Assembly (NCBI RefSeq): GCF_033807715.1
Contig: NC_084599.1
Span: 34,762,750-34,826,749 of the forward strand
Direction of reading: 5' to 3'
Length of the DNA: 64,000 nt
DNA from: Cololabis saira
Taxonomy: Eukaryota > Chordata > Actinopteri > Beloniformes > Belonidae
Part shown: positions 20,771-32,679 of the stretch, in pieces
Layout of the letters: every line of letters starts with the position of its first letter
How positions within the stretch are numbered: the stretch's first letter is position 1
Program-made: the position numbers and the translations under genes
The notes under the pieces: generated by a model
Told to the model about the DNA's origin: nothing
Seen by the model: the letters and a program-made list of their open reading frames with translations, nothing else
Databases searched by the model: none

Positions 20771-22440
20771 TAGGGAATGCCTACGCTTTAATCACGTCCT
20801 GTTTTATCATGGCGAAACAATAAAAAATCTTTGATTGTTCAAATACTGCAAATGTGGACCATTTGACTGTTTTCATATTCAGCTGCAAAGAGTGGTAGAT
20901 TTTCAAAAGCTTTCAAACTACCTTTAAAAACCACTACTGTCATCAATGCCCAGGGTCATGAAGACAGGGCCTACCGTATAATTAAGATTGGGAGGGTTAA
21001 AAAGCCCTTGAGTAACATGAGCAGTGCTTTTTGGCATTAAAACGTTGAAATAATTTGGAATAAATACTCTGGGTTAAAACATTTCTTACAAAAAGGGACC
21101 CCAGGAGATATAATATGATTTTTCAAGACGATTCATGTCGTCTGTGTTAAGTAAAAGATTAATCACGACCTTGAGAAACTAGCCGAAAGTGTAATGATGT
21201 ACTCAGAACTAATCAAGCAGCTCCTCGGAGGTTACCGTATGTGAAGCCTATGGCTTAAATCCAGCTGAAGCCTTTCCCCCATTAGTCCTGCCTGTTCACT
21301 GTCTCTTACTCCATTTACTGAATAAAATACAAACCTATGGCAATGGATTCACTCTGTCTAGTGAAAGATGAGGGGGAAAATCATATAGATGCAGCTGAAT
21401 TCCCAGGTTTAACATCATTATTCTACTCATTACACTCATGATGTTGAGTGAATCTATCGTATATTATTGTAAGCAAGCTGTCTGGCTGACATGAATGAAA
21501 AATGCAGAGTACAGAGCTAATGTTCAGAAGGTTAAATGTGCAATGCAAAGTCCACGGTGTGACCCACATCAAACACCTTTAGTCAGAGTGGGAGTATTAT
21601 AAAGTGCTTAATTAAAATCTCAAAGTGGGTCAGTGCAACTGATTTCAGCTGCATAATGATGCCAATTTAATATTTGTAAGTGTTACAAATCACTATGAAT
21701 GGAGTTGGAGACGTGTGCTCAAATGCTTCGGGACTGAATGTATCCGTAGTTCTCCACTAACAGCACATGGATCAATACATTTCCACATTTAAACATTGTG
21801 TGTAAGCCAACAGATCGATAGAGTCTGAATTTTGGATACTAAGAGCTCTACATAATTCACCTATAGTGCATCCAGCGAGGACCAGAGAAACAGGCGACAG
21901 GCTTATGTATGACTGAAGTGTGAGGAGCTGAGGGTCTAAAGGTGAAAGATCAGGTGGCCTGAAGAAAGGTCAGAGGAAAAAAAAAGTGTCCACATGAGAT
22001 GTGTGTTATATAGTGTGGAGAAAGAAGTGCACCTACAATCCAATCAGGAAATGAATAATGATGTTATAAAGTTGGTCTGGTTCTTTGTAGCTGTCCATCC
22101 TCCTCTCAAACCTGGCAGGGCTTACTATTGTACAACAACCTCCATTTGCACGCTTTTCTGCCCAAAAGTAACCAAAAACCGCATTGACATTTACAATAAC
22201 ATGCTACAGAGGCAACCAGCAAACCCCTGAAATGACAATAAGTAATAGTAGCCAGCTTTTCAATTACATACAAATGAAGAGAGAAAGTCATGTTTGGCTG
22301 TTCTCCTGTTTTTATCTAAAAGGGTATATAGAGGACAAGTTCAAGTGTGATATCAAAGCAGGTGGAAACAACGCCCCTGAAAAAAAAAAACAATAAATGA
22401 AAAGCAAAAACATATTTTATGAGTATATGAGTTGAGATGT
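20771..22440. other. no recognised feature
   Basis: Possible intron of the minus-strand gene whose candidate first exon is at 22452-22666. I found no second exon here. Confidence 0.35.
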
Positions 22441-22451
22441 GACAGGAATAC

Positions 22452-22666
22452 CTGGAGTCTCCTCCGCAGATCTCACACGTGGGGACAAAGGGAACCCCGA
22501 CGCGTGTTGCGCCTTGTTGTCGGATCAGGGCTCGGCTGTCACGGCATCCAAACAACATCAAGAAAAAGCACAAAAAAAAGATGATTGTATTCCGTATCAG
22601 CGTCTTCTGACGAGATGTGTGTTTCCTCCACAGCCGAACCCCCTCTCCCAGCAGGGCAATCCGCAC
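22452..22666 (-). CDS. candidate first coding exon, unidentified membrane or secreted protein
   Basis: On the minus strand an ATG at 22666 opens 71 codons plus 2 bases and meets a donor (CTCCAG then GTATTCC) at 22451. The peptide has a basic N-terminus (about residues 1-26, with RLWRKHTSRQKTLIRN), a hydrophobic segment (about 27-42, IIFFLCFFLMLFGC) and then RVGVPFVPTCEICGGDSR. This fits an uncleaved signal anchor or a late signal peptide. The upstream side (higher coordinates) is GC- and CpG-rich like a vertebrate promoter, which supports a 5' exon. I do not recognise the family. The downstream exons would lie at lower coordinates or outside the window. Confidence 0.45.
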
Positions 22667-23092
22667 TTTTCTCTCGGGCTTGTCTCTTATTATTTCTGAT
22701 ATTTTTTCTTTTTTTTTTTTTTTCTACATCATCAAAGGCTTCTTGCTTATCCACTTTTGAAGGAATTCAGACAGAAGTAGCGCCCCAACAACAGCCGTCC
22801 CAGCAGCATCCCGTCTCCCCGCAGCCGCGTCCCTCCCGCACCACCGAGGTTCTCCGGGATCTGAAGCCGCGCTGCTGCTTCAGCGGCTCACATCCATCTG
22901 CCTTAGAGGCTGATTTATGGTTCTGCGTTAGATCAACGCAGAGCCTACGGCGTAGGGGACGCGTACTTTGCGCGTCGCCGCGTACTCTACGGCGTAGGCT
23001 CTGCGTCGATTTAACGCAGAACCAGAATTCAGTCTTGAGAGCCGGAGCTCCCCTCCGACCGGCTCTCCCGCTGCCTCCTCCTCCTGCCCTCC

Positions 23093-23100
<8 letters not shown>
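22667..23100 (-). promoter_or_regulatory. CpG-rich promoter-like block
   Basis: This stretch is much richer in G+C and CpG than its surroundings (for example CCCCGCAGCCGCGTCCC and CGCGTCGCCGCG). It lies directly upstream of the candidate first exon on the minus strand. A poly-T run at 22710-22727 and the inverted repeat at 22919-23023 lie within it; part of the CpG comes from that repeat. The plus-strand frame 22585-23178 is low complexity. Confidence 0.45.
22919..23023. repeat. 105-bp GC-rich inverted repeat (MITE-like)
   Basis: The left arm GGTTCTGCGTTAGATCAACG...GAGCCTACGGCGTAGG is mirrored by the right arm CCTACGCCGTAGG-type sequence ending TTAACGCAGAACC, with a short CG-rich loop. Such GGTTCTGCGTTA...TAACGCAGAACC foldbacks are known across fish. 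No clear target duplication. Confidence 0.75.

Positions 23101-23135
<35 letters not shown>
23097..23135. repeat. CT microsatellite
   Basis: (CT)n run following GCCCTCCCTCTCTCC. Confidence 0.95.
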
Positions 23136-23137
<2 letters not shown>

Positions 23138-23139
<2 letters not shown>

Positions 23140-23450
23140 CAATTCAATTCAAATTGGCTTTATTGGCATGAATGGTAACCATTGTTGCCGAAAGCATACA
23201 TAGGCTATACATACAATAACAATACAATTAATACATTAAATATTAATACAATTACAATAAATATTTAACATTAAATAACTAACACATGCATACAATATAT
23301 ATGCATGTGTTAGTTATTTAATGTTATGTAATGTTTCCCTCTCTCTCTCCCTCTCTGTCTCTGTCTCTCTCCCTCAATTCAATTCAATTCAAATTGGCTT
23401 TATTGGCATGAATGGTAACCATTGTTGCCGAAAGCATACATACAATAAAT
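23138..23450. repeat. direct duplication around CT-rich DNA with a perfect hairpin
   Basis: A 65-base segment containing AATTGGCTTTATTGGCATGA and ACCATTGTTGCCGAAAGCAT occurs at about 23142-23207 and again at 23380-23441, each after a CT-rich run. Between them lies the near-perfect palindrome 23266-23326 (TAACATTAAATAACTAAC mirrored by GTTAGTTATTTAATGTTA). The unit is a common fish repeat end. Confidence 0.7.
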
Positions 23451-23468
23451 CACGACACAAGATTATTA

Positions 23469-23711
23469 TGTAGATCAAGAAAGACTAGTCGTTGTATAAA
23501 CTACTTAATTTTATGTAAATAATACATTTTGCAAGTACAGTCCACTTAACTGTGTTAAGTTTACTTTTTTTATCAAAATTAAGTTGAGTTTAAAAAGAAA
23601 AAAAAGGAAAAAAGAAAAAATGAAGTTGACTACCGGTACTTGCAAATGAATTTTGTACATACTAAAAATTGAGTAGTTTATACAAAGACTAGTCTTTCTT
23701 GATCTACATAA
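23469..23711. mobile_element. MITE with long inverted ends
   Basis: The left ATGTAGATCAAGAAAGACTA is mirrored at the right by TAGTCTTTCTTGATCTACAT. The pairing extends inward through TTGTATAAACTAC/GTAGTTTATACAA and again TTTTGCAAGTAC/GTACTTGCAAA. About 240 bp and no coding. Sequence on to 23780 (AGTAGATCAAGCAAGATATT) may belong to a related element. Confidence 0.8.
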
Positions 23712-23869
23712 AAATCTCATGCGAAAAAGTCACCTTCATTTTTTAAAAGTAGATCAAGCAAGATATTTTTTACTGTGGTGTTCTACTTAAACACATAAGG
23801 CATGTTTCATCTAAACGTTGGTTGGTACAGATTACTTTTGTAATACTGTATTTGAACGTTTTGACGGTA

Positions 23870-24105
23870 TAGAAACGTAATTCTTGCCATTTTAAGAATG
23901 AGATGTGTACCTGCTGTACTCTATTGCCCTTACTTTTTAACAACTTGTGCTTTTTATTATTTTACCTCTTTTCTTATCATTTTATTTCATTTTATTTGTT
24001 ATTTATTGTTTAATTGTGTCTTGCCACTTTTAATGTTGATGTAAAGCACTTTGAATTACTTGTGTTGAATTGTGCTATACAAATAAACTTGCCTTGCCTT
24101 GCCTA
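23870..24105 (+). mobile_element. L2 LINE 3' tail, copy 1
   Basis: Contains TTTTTATTATTTTACCTCTT, GTTGATGTAAAGCACTTTGA and TTGTGCTATACAAATAAACT, the 3' untranslated end of fish L2. The same tail recurs at 51.5, 51.9, 52.5 and 57.2 kb. Confidence 0.8.
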
Positions 24106-27100
24106 AATGGACAGCTTCACCACTCGTGCTTGCATACTCCACTGTGGTGATCACAGTCTGTAACATCACATCACATCATCTGAGCTGCAGTTGAGGACTG
24201 AAACACAGGCTGAGGAACAGCTGCTCCTTCAAAGTCTGACACAGGCCATATGGAGACCGAGATTAAACAAAGATTAAGATTGCAAAAGCAGAAAACCACT
24301 GACAGTTTGCTGCATCTTATTTCTACCCATATGTACTTATTGGTGGAGCTGTGGAGCATTGGTTATGTGAGGAAATAATACACATTGATCATTAATGTGC
24401 AAGTGACAAAGCTCTTGTTACAAGTAAATTGCAAGTTTTTGAACTGTTTACTGCCAAAGATGAAAAGTTGGGCGGCGCACAGACGACAAAGCAAAGGAAG
24501 ACGTTGTCATGAGGCAGGTAAGACATCATGTCTTAGACATGGACAAAAAAACTAGAAAACCTACAAAACCAATATGTTTATTCAGAGCGCAGTAATTTAT
24601 TCAACTAAACTGTATGACCTGTGTTAACTTTTTAAATATATGAGCTCTATAGAAGTGAAGATATGTTTTACTGTAAAATAACGCTTTAAGACCAAACCAA
24701 GATTATTTTTCCTCTTCCCGAAACATACACCTTTTATTCCTGAATCTAACCACACGGGTTTACGTCCAAAACCCAATCAGAAACCATAACAAAATAGATG
24801 TGATGTGTGATAAAGCAGCTACTGATACGGGAAGAAAAAAGCAAGGAAGTGACAAAAGCAAAACAGCTTTTTCAACATAGTCTCAAAATCAAGTCTCCTG
24901 TTTTTCAAGGGTTTCCCAGTTGACCTGTTTCACTTCATAATGGTGTTTCTCTTTTCAAAGTGATGGAAGGAAAAAGAACTAACTACATGGTCAGTTTAGG
25001 CATTAAAGACCTAAACTAAAGCTCTGAAGCAGGTTCTGAGAACGAAGGGCAGTTTCAGATAAAATACATTTTCCAACACAACTAGATGGAAAGTTTTAGT
25101 GCATCAAGCCTTGTCTGGTAATAATTAATGAGATGGGATATATCTATTACCGGTACAGCCGGAAGATGCAGTAATTCAGGATGCTCCTGAAAGTTGTATT
25201 TAATGTTTTGAACGATTGATCTATAAGGTCGTGTCAAGTATAAAACATGGATAGAACTTTTAAATCATGCCAGTGAAGAAGTATCGTATACCTGCGTTTA
25301 GTTTGATCACCAACAGCGATAGATGAAGCCACCCGGAAGTAAGCTAACTAGAGTCTGGCTCCAAAAGTGAGCCAATCTCCACTGACCCCCATGTTAAAAT
25401 GAAAAACTGCAGCACCCATTTACAGCCTGGTTCAAGAAGAGTTTGGTCTGATAGCAAGATTTCACATCAATCACAAATGGGGTATTTATAACACGGGATG
25501 TAGACTTTCAGGCTCAGCCATTGGCCGGCCATCATCACTTCCTCATTAGTAATTTTCATGCTACAAAGCTTAGCCAAAGCATCAGCGGTTTGATCCCAGG
25601 GCATTAACGCACCACCGGTGGCAGCTCAGCTTTTATTTGAGGAACTTTTTTATTTTTTTTATGCTTTGACATGAGCGTCAGCCAATCAAAACGTGACTAT
25701 ACAGCTGGTGTGCCAGCTAATGAAATTATTTTCTAAATTTGAAGCTCAGGCTACTTCTGTAACAAGCAGGAAGACATTTGATCAGTTTTAGTTGGTTTTA
25801 GTTCGAGGAAGGCACGTCAGAAAAGCTTCGCAGTGGCGCTGCTGCCTGGGCCTCTGGTAAATTTATAGTCTATTTATTGATTTTGAAGGGACAGTGATCA
25901 TTTCTTCATTTGCAATTTGTGTAAATCTTGTTTCTGAGTTTATAATTTGATTAACAGAACAGGCTGTTTGGTGACTATCGGAAATCAAAGGGTTAGGTCT
26001 GCTGGCGGTGTTGTTTTTGACATGCTGTTTCATAAAGCGTATGGTGAATGATAGGTATATAAACCTTGCTATATGTTTTAGTTAAGACGGCTAAAAGTAC
26101 AATTGATTTGCCTTTTTTATTAAGTTTTAATAAGTGGAAGTCAAATAACAGATTCCACCCACTCCACAACAAATGCATTGAGTTCCTCTGCACAGAGGGT
26201 TTCTGAAGCTATTCCCTTGTTGCAGTATATAAACCGTGTTGCACAAGTCAAAGACATGAAGATCGATGCTGCAAAGAGGATATTATCATCACAATGATGC
26301 TTCTGAGCATCTGTGTTGTCCAACCCTGGAAAAACTCCATGACAGTTCAGTCTTTTCAGACTTTTACAGACTGTGAGAGGGTCAGCAGGTCAAGTTGGCT
26401 GTGATTATGATGCCACATTTTGAGCTCATAAGTCCTGGGAGACTCCAACAATCTGCAGTGATTTCCAAGCGACTGAGTGAATGAAACACAAACCGTACTA
26501 TTCATACGGCTTAAACGAGATGATTCTTACCGTCTGATACACTGTGACAGACATTAGTTTAATATAATCTACTTGACTTTACTCTGAACTGGCTGGCTGA
26601 CCTACATTAGCCAAAGACGTTGTTGAGAAGCTTTCCCTGAAGCTGAACTCATAATCTGTATGCTGTCAAAATATAGCTGTAAATATTTAAAATCAGATTA
26701 CAGCATGAAGCTATAGCAGTTAAACATCGTTGGAGTTTAACCTTTGCTCCTGTACCTCCACAAAATAAAAATTAACTCATTTGTACATCTGCAGTGAATA
26801 AAAATGTAATTGATCAATATGCAATTAAAATATTTTTACATATTACTGCTCCTTGTGGTGTGTGCCTTTGTCTTTATTTCATTTACTGAACATTTTTGAA
26901 AATGCTTTTCTTCAATGTAAAAAGAAAAAAAAGTAATAATAATAAAAAAATATTTCTACACCTCATCCAAAAACCGACTTTTTAAGCCCTGGTGATCAAA
27001 AAGAGAACTCAGAGTAAAGCTGCATGCTCTGGCAATGGAACCAAGCAATCAAGTGAAACATCAGGACTCTTATTCTTCTTCTTTTTTTGTCACCTAAAAA

Positions 27101-27235
27101 AAAACTATTTCCAGAGAATGACCATGTCCTTCTCAAACCAACACAGAGGCAGCATACAGTAGCACGTTGTTTTTACATGCAGACCAGCTTCAAAGATGCT
27201 GAATAAAATGAAAAATTGAGCACATATCATGTAAA
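24106..27235. other. no recognised feature
   Basis: About 3.1 kb without gene or clear repeat. Short frames (for example 25993-26193 minus, 26141-26323 minus) overlap one another and look random. May be intergenic upstream of the 22.6-kb exon. Confidence 0.35.
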
Positions 27236-27590
27236 TTTTAAAGGAGCATGAGGCTCCTTTTAAGAAATGAGACTCTCTAGCGCCACCCTTCACCACGACG
27301 GCCGTTGGGGGTACTGCAGCCAACAGCAAAGCCGGCACGGGAGAACGGGGAGAACGTGCATGCAGCGTCATGTGACGTCACATCCACAGGACAGCGCGGG
27401 AAATTCGGGGTCTGAATTGCAGCACATTTTGCAGCACACAGCCTTTTCAAAGCAACGGAGAGATACACTAGAGGGCTCATTCTTTTGGGTTTGGAACGCT
27501 TCATCTGACATTATTACCAGAAAACTTATAACGTATACAAATTTTTTTCATAAATCCTGCCTCAATCCTGCCTCATGCTCCTTTTAAAGT
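27236..27590. mobile_element. MITE-like repeat with AAAGGAGCATGAGG ends
   Basis: The left TTTTAAAGGAGCATGAGG is mirrored by the right CCTCATGCTCCTTTTAAA. TTAA sits at or next to both ends, so a TTAA target (piggyBac or Kolobok-like) is possible. The interior is GC-richer than its flanks and produces overlapping spurious frames on both strands. Confidence 0.65.
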
Positions 27591-30344
27591 TTGTGCCTGT
27601 TTGGATAAGTGCTGGTGGTGAGGGGGCTTTTGCTGTTTTTTATTTCGTTGTCTCATTTTAATTCTGCAGAGCACTTTGTGCCACACTTGATGTATGAAAA
27701 GTGGTTTATAAATGACATGTGGATTGGTTGATTGATAAACGGACATTGATGTTGTTTTACACTGCTGCTTTTTTACCACTTTGGTTTGTTTATGTAGTTC
27801 TTATGGCTTTTATCTCGATGTTATCATTTTATTTTGAAGCACTTTTTGACTGGTGTCTGTAAGAACTGCACTATAAATAAATGCGACTAACTTACTTATT
27901 TACTTACAAAAAAAGAAGAGACTGAAACATCTGTAAACAACGGGTCAAGAAAAAACAGGGTACGTATATTTAATTGTGGAAAGCGTTGCCATTTACTCTC
28001 TGGTTGCCATGGCAACTGTTACATTAACAGGTTTGGGAATCCGGCAGGTTAAAAAAAAAGTTATTTTAGGGATACCCGGCCTTCGCAAAAACGTGTGGAG
28101 AATGTTAAAATGGAAAGAGTCCTTCACTGAGCCGTTTGCAGAGAACAGGATAAAATTAACACCTCAAACACTTATTTTCTTCATACTTGCAGGGGAAGAA
28201 GAAGAACAACATCCCATCATTTATTTGAAGCGCTTGACAGGCACAAATGAAGGACCTACTGTATGTCATATAAACAAATACAACATTTAACGGACAAAAC
28301 AGAAGATATCTTGGGCTCAAACTGTCCACAAATCAGAAACTAATGAACGAGTCAAATCTCCACGCGTATGAAGCGAGGCAGACTCGATTTCATTTTCCTA
28401 CTAAAAGTGAAATCCCTCATTCACCCCATGTCCCCCAGGGGGTCCCGGGATACCTACAGGACACTGCTTTCACTTACGGTGCATGAAATTTGTGCAATAT
28501 GTGTGTAAAATCTGAATTAAACGAGCCAGCATGTAGTACAGTACATGCAGCAGACCATGACTAGATGCATAGATATACTTTGCGGAGCCTTTGCATGGGA
28601 GGTTCTGCTTTTGTTGCTTATTACATGCCCTGTTTTCCAGTTTTCTTTCAATTAGTCGCTGTGGTGTTCTCTGGTGTGTATGATTGAGGGGAAAAATAAT
28701 GCATGTGCTGAAAAATTGGGAGCTGCAGCAGAAAGTGCTTTCAGAGGTCAACAAGATGTGAAAAGTAGGACCTTTTTACGTCGGGCCAAAGTGTGTTTTG
28801 TCTGGCTTTCTTGCAGGCAGAAACCTTGCCCGTTCCTTTCAGAGCCTTTGTGAGAAAAATACAACACATCCACGCACACATATTCATCCTGCTGTGTCTC
28901 CACGGACAGCTGCACTCATCCAAAGCCATTTAAGCCACTTGAGTCCTGCTGGTGCACTTTTCATGGACGTCGGCGCTCCGAGTCAGTCCCATGCAGTTCA
29001 CCGTAATGGACGCGAGGGACGGGGAGAGTGTGGACATGTGATTATCCTGTTCTCTGTGGGACCGGGGTTATCAACACACATACACACACACACTAATGGT
29101 TTAATAAGCACCTCCTGCACGCCAGCGATTTTTCTCTTTCATACTCCGAAGAATAAAGACACAAACTGAACAGATATGTTAAAGGGAGATAAGCATTTAT
29201 TTGCTGGGATGTAAGCACCACCTTTATGTGACAACAGATTGAGAGGAAACATCACTGTTAAGGTCTATTTATATTCTGAAGCTCGGCACCATTTTTATTT
29301 GTAACCAAACAGAAGAGAAAAGGATTTTGCTCAAATGAAAACAGAACAAAACAGATTCAAATGCAAATCATTTCGGGCCCTACCGATGCATCCTCGTGGA
29401 TTGACGAAATGTAATATTTAGACCCCCAACCCCCTCACATTTAGTTAAGCTGTTGTATCTTCTGAAATCATAAAATGGAAAGCAAGCCCCAAGGCTATTT
29501 AGACTCTGCTACAGAGATCAAAGTACAACCACCTCTGTAATAAGAGTATTTTTTTTTCATGATGCCTCCAAGAATATCTAATTTCTCTGATATAATTCCT
29601 CTCAGCTGCGTGAAACACTGCAAGGAGGCGGCAGCACCGATGAGAACTGGACTTCTGCACGTTGGTGAAATGATGCAACTGTAGAAAAGCAATAGTTTTT
29701 TTTATAGAAGCAATAAGTCGGCGAGCTTTAGACTTTGAATCCGGCATTGTAATAAGACTTTTTTGTGGATTTCTTCCAGGCTAATTCCTACTCACAAGGC
29801 CAAAGAAGCCGGATTTTTAGCATTCCTGTCTGTTGCAATGAGGTTACATGCCTATCTGTGTTGGTATGTGGGTAAATTTGCGGAAAAGGTGAACAAATGA
29901 GAAGACTGCCAAACTATCAGTACGTGTGGGTGTTTGGTTGGTTTTTATCAGGGGGATTTAGGTCTTTAGTAGCACAAACATTAATAGCACTAATTACCAT
30001 CTGGTAGTTTGAGTGGGTGTTGAGACACTTCACAGGAGTATGTGTGCACACACATTTCACAGAACAGGTCGAGACTCACACACTCACACACAGAGAAGTA
30101 TCGGTAAGTGAAGTGATGAAAACACAGTAATGTCCCAGTGTTAAGTGTGCCATGCTGGATTTGATTTATCAATTCATTTATTTACTTCCTGTTTCTGTTT
30201 GCAGCTGCACTGTTTCTTCCATAAATATCCCGCTGCACGTCATCTCAGCCCTGCACATGCTGCACATTCACATTAATTTCCCCCTTTCATCACACCTGAC
30301 TCTGACATCAGCTTCATCAGACTTTAAAAGCAAGAACAATTAAA
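27591..30344. other. no gene recognised; decayed LINE tails
   Basis: Stretches 27640-27720 and 27780-27900 (ATAAATAAATGCGACTAAC) look like decayed LINE or SINE tails. The plus frame 27976-28290 (104 codons) begins near an RFX-like palindrome but has no recognised similarity. Confidence 0.35.
28003..28016. promoter_or_regulatory. perfect RFX X-box palindrome
   Basis: GTTGCCATGGCAAC matches the RFX X-box consensus on both strands, and a half site GTTGCCAT lies 18 bases before it (27985). No nearby promoter is recognised, so this may be chance. Confidence 0.4.
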
Positions 30345-31106
30345 GCTGCAAGCAGCGATGGACGGGCCCTTGCGCGTGCAATTTTCACCAATAAAGGTCA
30401 AGGAGTGAAAAATTAAGTCCGATGACACCACCCACGACTCTTTATGTCAAACCATTCAAAAAATATGGCAGAAAATAGGAACTATCAAATATCAAACAAT
30501 CAGAAGAAGGGGCGGGGCTAATTCATGCCAATGAAGGTCAAGGACTCAAAACCGAGTCTGATGACACCACCCACGAGTCTTTATGTCAAACCATTCAAAA
30601 GTTATGGCAGAAAGTAAGAACGATCAAATATGGACCAATCGGATGAAAGGGGGGGCACGCTTTTGACTGAGAAAAGTAATGCGCATCTTCGCAGGATGGA
30701 GACGCACATTTTGATGTATAACACACCTTGGTGCACGTTACGGTTCGGGCGAAGAAACGGCCGAAGAAATGGCATAAATTGCGCCAAAATTACACAATTA
30801 ATTCAAAATGGCCGACTTCCTGTTCGGTTTCGGTCATGGCGCCAAGAGACTTTTCTTTAAGTTGCAACATGATGCAACTTAAACAGGTGACAGGTGTGTA
30901 CCAATTTTCGTGCATGTACGTCAAACCGTATTGTGGGGCTTGAGGCACGAAGTTTTCTAAAATTTGTGAAAAATTTGGTGACTTTTGGGGCACGTTTAGG
31001 GGGGCAAAAAGGCCCTCCTTTTGTCGAAAAAATAAAAATAACGAGAAAAAAAAAAATTCCTACAGATACAATAGGGCCTTCGTACTGTCAGTGCTTGGGC
31101 CCTAAA
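30345..31106 (+). repeat. AAAGCTGCAAGCAGCGATG-type fish repeat, copy 1
   Basis: It begins TAAAGCTGCAAGCAGCGATG and GACGGGCCCTTGCGCG, has two tandem segments with GATGACACCACCCACGA and CAAACCATTCAAAA, and ends with ATAGGGCCTTCGTACTGTCAGTGCTTGGGCCC. It is a recognisable multi-copy fish repeat of uncertain class. Related copies are at 32680-33560 and, reversed, at 54577-55045. Overlapping frames on both strands are not genes. Confidence 0.75.
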
Positions 31107-31492
31107 TATCTGTTCTCTGTGTTGTTTAGCTGTATGTTATGTTTTATGTCATATAGGATTGACATGTAGATCACAGAGGGAAGGGAATGCTCTGAGCGCC
31201 GCTGGGACCTGCTGCAGGAAGGGGGTGAGTGTAGTCATGGTTCAGGATTATCATCACTACTCCTTCTGTGTGGTGTCTGGAAAGGGGCTCGTTCTAACTG
31301 TGATTAAGGCCAAAATGTTAAAAATACAGGTCCTCTTATGGATCATTTCTCCTTTCAGGTGAATAACGCAGCAGACCCACCACTTTTGGTGTGGAGCTTC
31401 CTTTAACCCTTACTTATATAGCCATCCACGGATAATGTTGTCTTTGACCTTTGTAATGGAATCTGCTTTAGTGCGTTTACCATCAGTGAGAT

Positions 31493-31494
<2 letters not shown>

Positions 31495-31574
<80 letters not shown>
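31495..31574. repeat. TG microsatellite
   Basis: About 40 TG units followed by a G-rich run. Frames reading CVCVCV or HTHTHT across it are artefacts. Confidence 0.97.
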
Positions 31575-31576
<2 letters not shown>

Positions 31577-31589
31577 GGGGGGGGAGTGG

Positions 31590-32679
31590 GGGGGTGTAAA
31601 ATCAGCAAGCAGTCGTACATGTTTTCTTCTGTAAAAGTCTATAAGCCTGACCCTTCTAGAAAGGGTAATTTGATTCAAATTTATTCATTTTGCCTTACTT
31701 TACGCATGGGGAACTGTAAGATTAGTTTTAAACACACACACACACGCACACACGCACACTAATGAAAGCATGGGAAAGACTTCAATGATATTTTTTTTCT
31801 TTTCCTCCCCTGCATTACCAAAGACTGAAACAAGCAGAGCTTGTGATTAGGATGTAGTTACTGAATAATAAAAAGAAAGTCTATATTAAAGCCTTGTTCC
31901 TGTTTTTGTATGTCTTGTCTAATTTGTTTTGACACAGAATCCAAAGCCTTTATATGTGCACGCATGTGTGTTGTCTTTCTTTTTGCGCTGCTTAAAACAT
32001 GTGGTTGGAGTTATTTCATTAAGATGTCTCCAAGACAATAAAACAATAAAATAAGAGAGAGGGATCAGCAGTCTGTTCATTATTGGGACTTTTCAAAGGG
32101 CTGCTGGAGTTGTTTACTCAGTTTTTTTAGATTGACTGCAGCTTTGAGATGCTTTTATGGCATTAACAATATTTAAAAGTAGAAATTGAACTTGTGTCAT
32201 ATCTTTTTATATTCCATGTGTGACACATGGAGAAAATACAACATCAGCTGTGTTTGAGAAATGCATCAAGTAAAAAAAAAAAAGAATTGTACGGATAATA
32301 TTGTTTAAAATCTGATATCTGTCTCACGCTAAGCCCTGAAACAGAGCCTCGTGGTTTTACTTTAATCTTAAGGACAACAGTCCCAACCCCCTCTCTGACC
32401 CATTCACAGAAAATCACATGATCAACCAGATTCTGTTTTGCTCCAGCAGTATAGCAGCTGTTTCAGTATCTTGAAAACTGGCCGGAACCATTTTAATTCC
32501 TCTCAGAGAAACGTTACAGATGTTACTCTGTGGAAACATCTCTCTCTCTGGAAGAACACCACGAGTTTTCACAATTTCTCCAAGTATTTTTATATTAAAG
32601 TCCACTCTGCAAATCAGTCCAGATTTGCTGCAATTATTACTGATAACAATAATAACTAGAACATTTCAGGAAATTTTGA
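31590..32679. other. no recognised feature
   Basis: Nothing reliable. A pair of plus frames at 32438-32771 shows no similarity I recognise. Confidence 0.4.

Noticed and set aside
22585..23178. 197-codon plus-strand protein gene
   Set aside because: The frame runs through poly-T, a GC foldback and a CT microsatellite. The minus-strand exon at 22452-22666 is more protein-like.
27976..28290. 104-codon plus-strand gene
   Set aside because: No similarity, no clear splice sites, and no promoter context apart from a possible RFX site. Left unannotated as CDS.
31403..31762. HTHTHT and CVCVCV frames
   Set aside because: Translations of the TG microsatellite.
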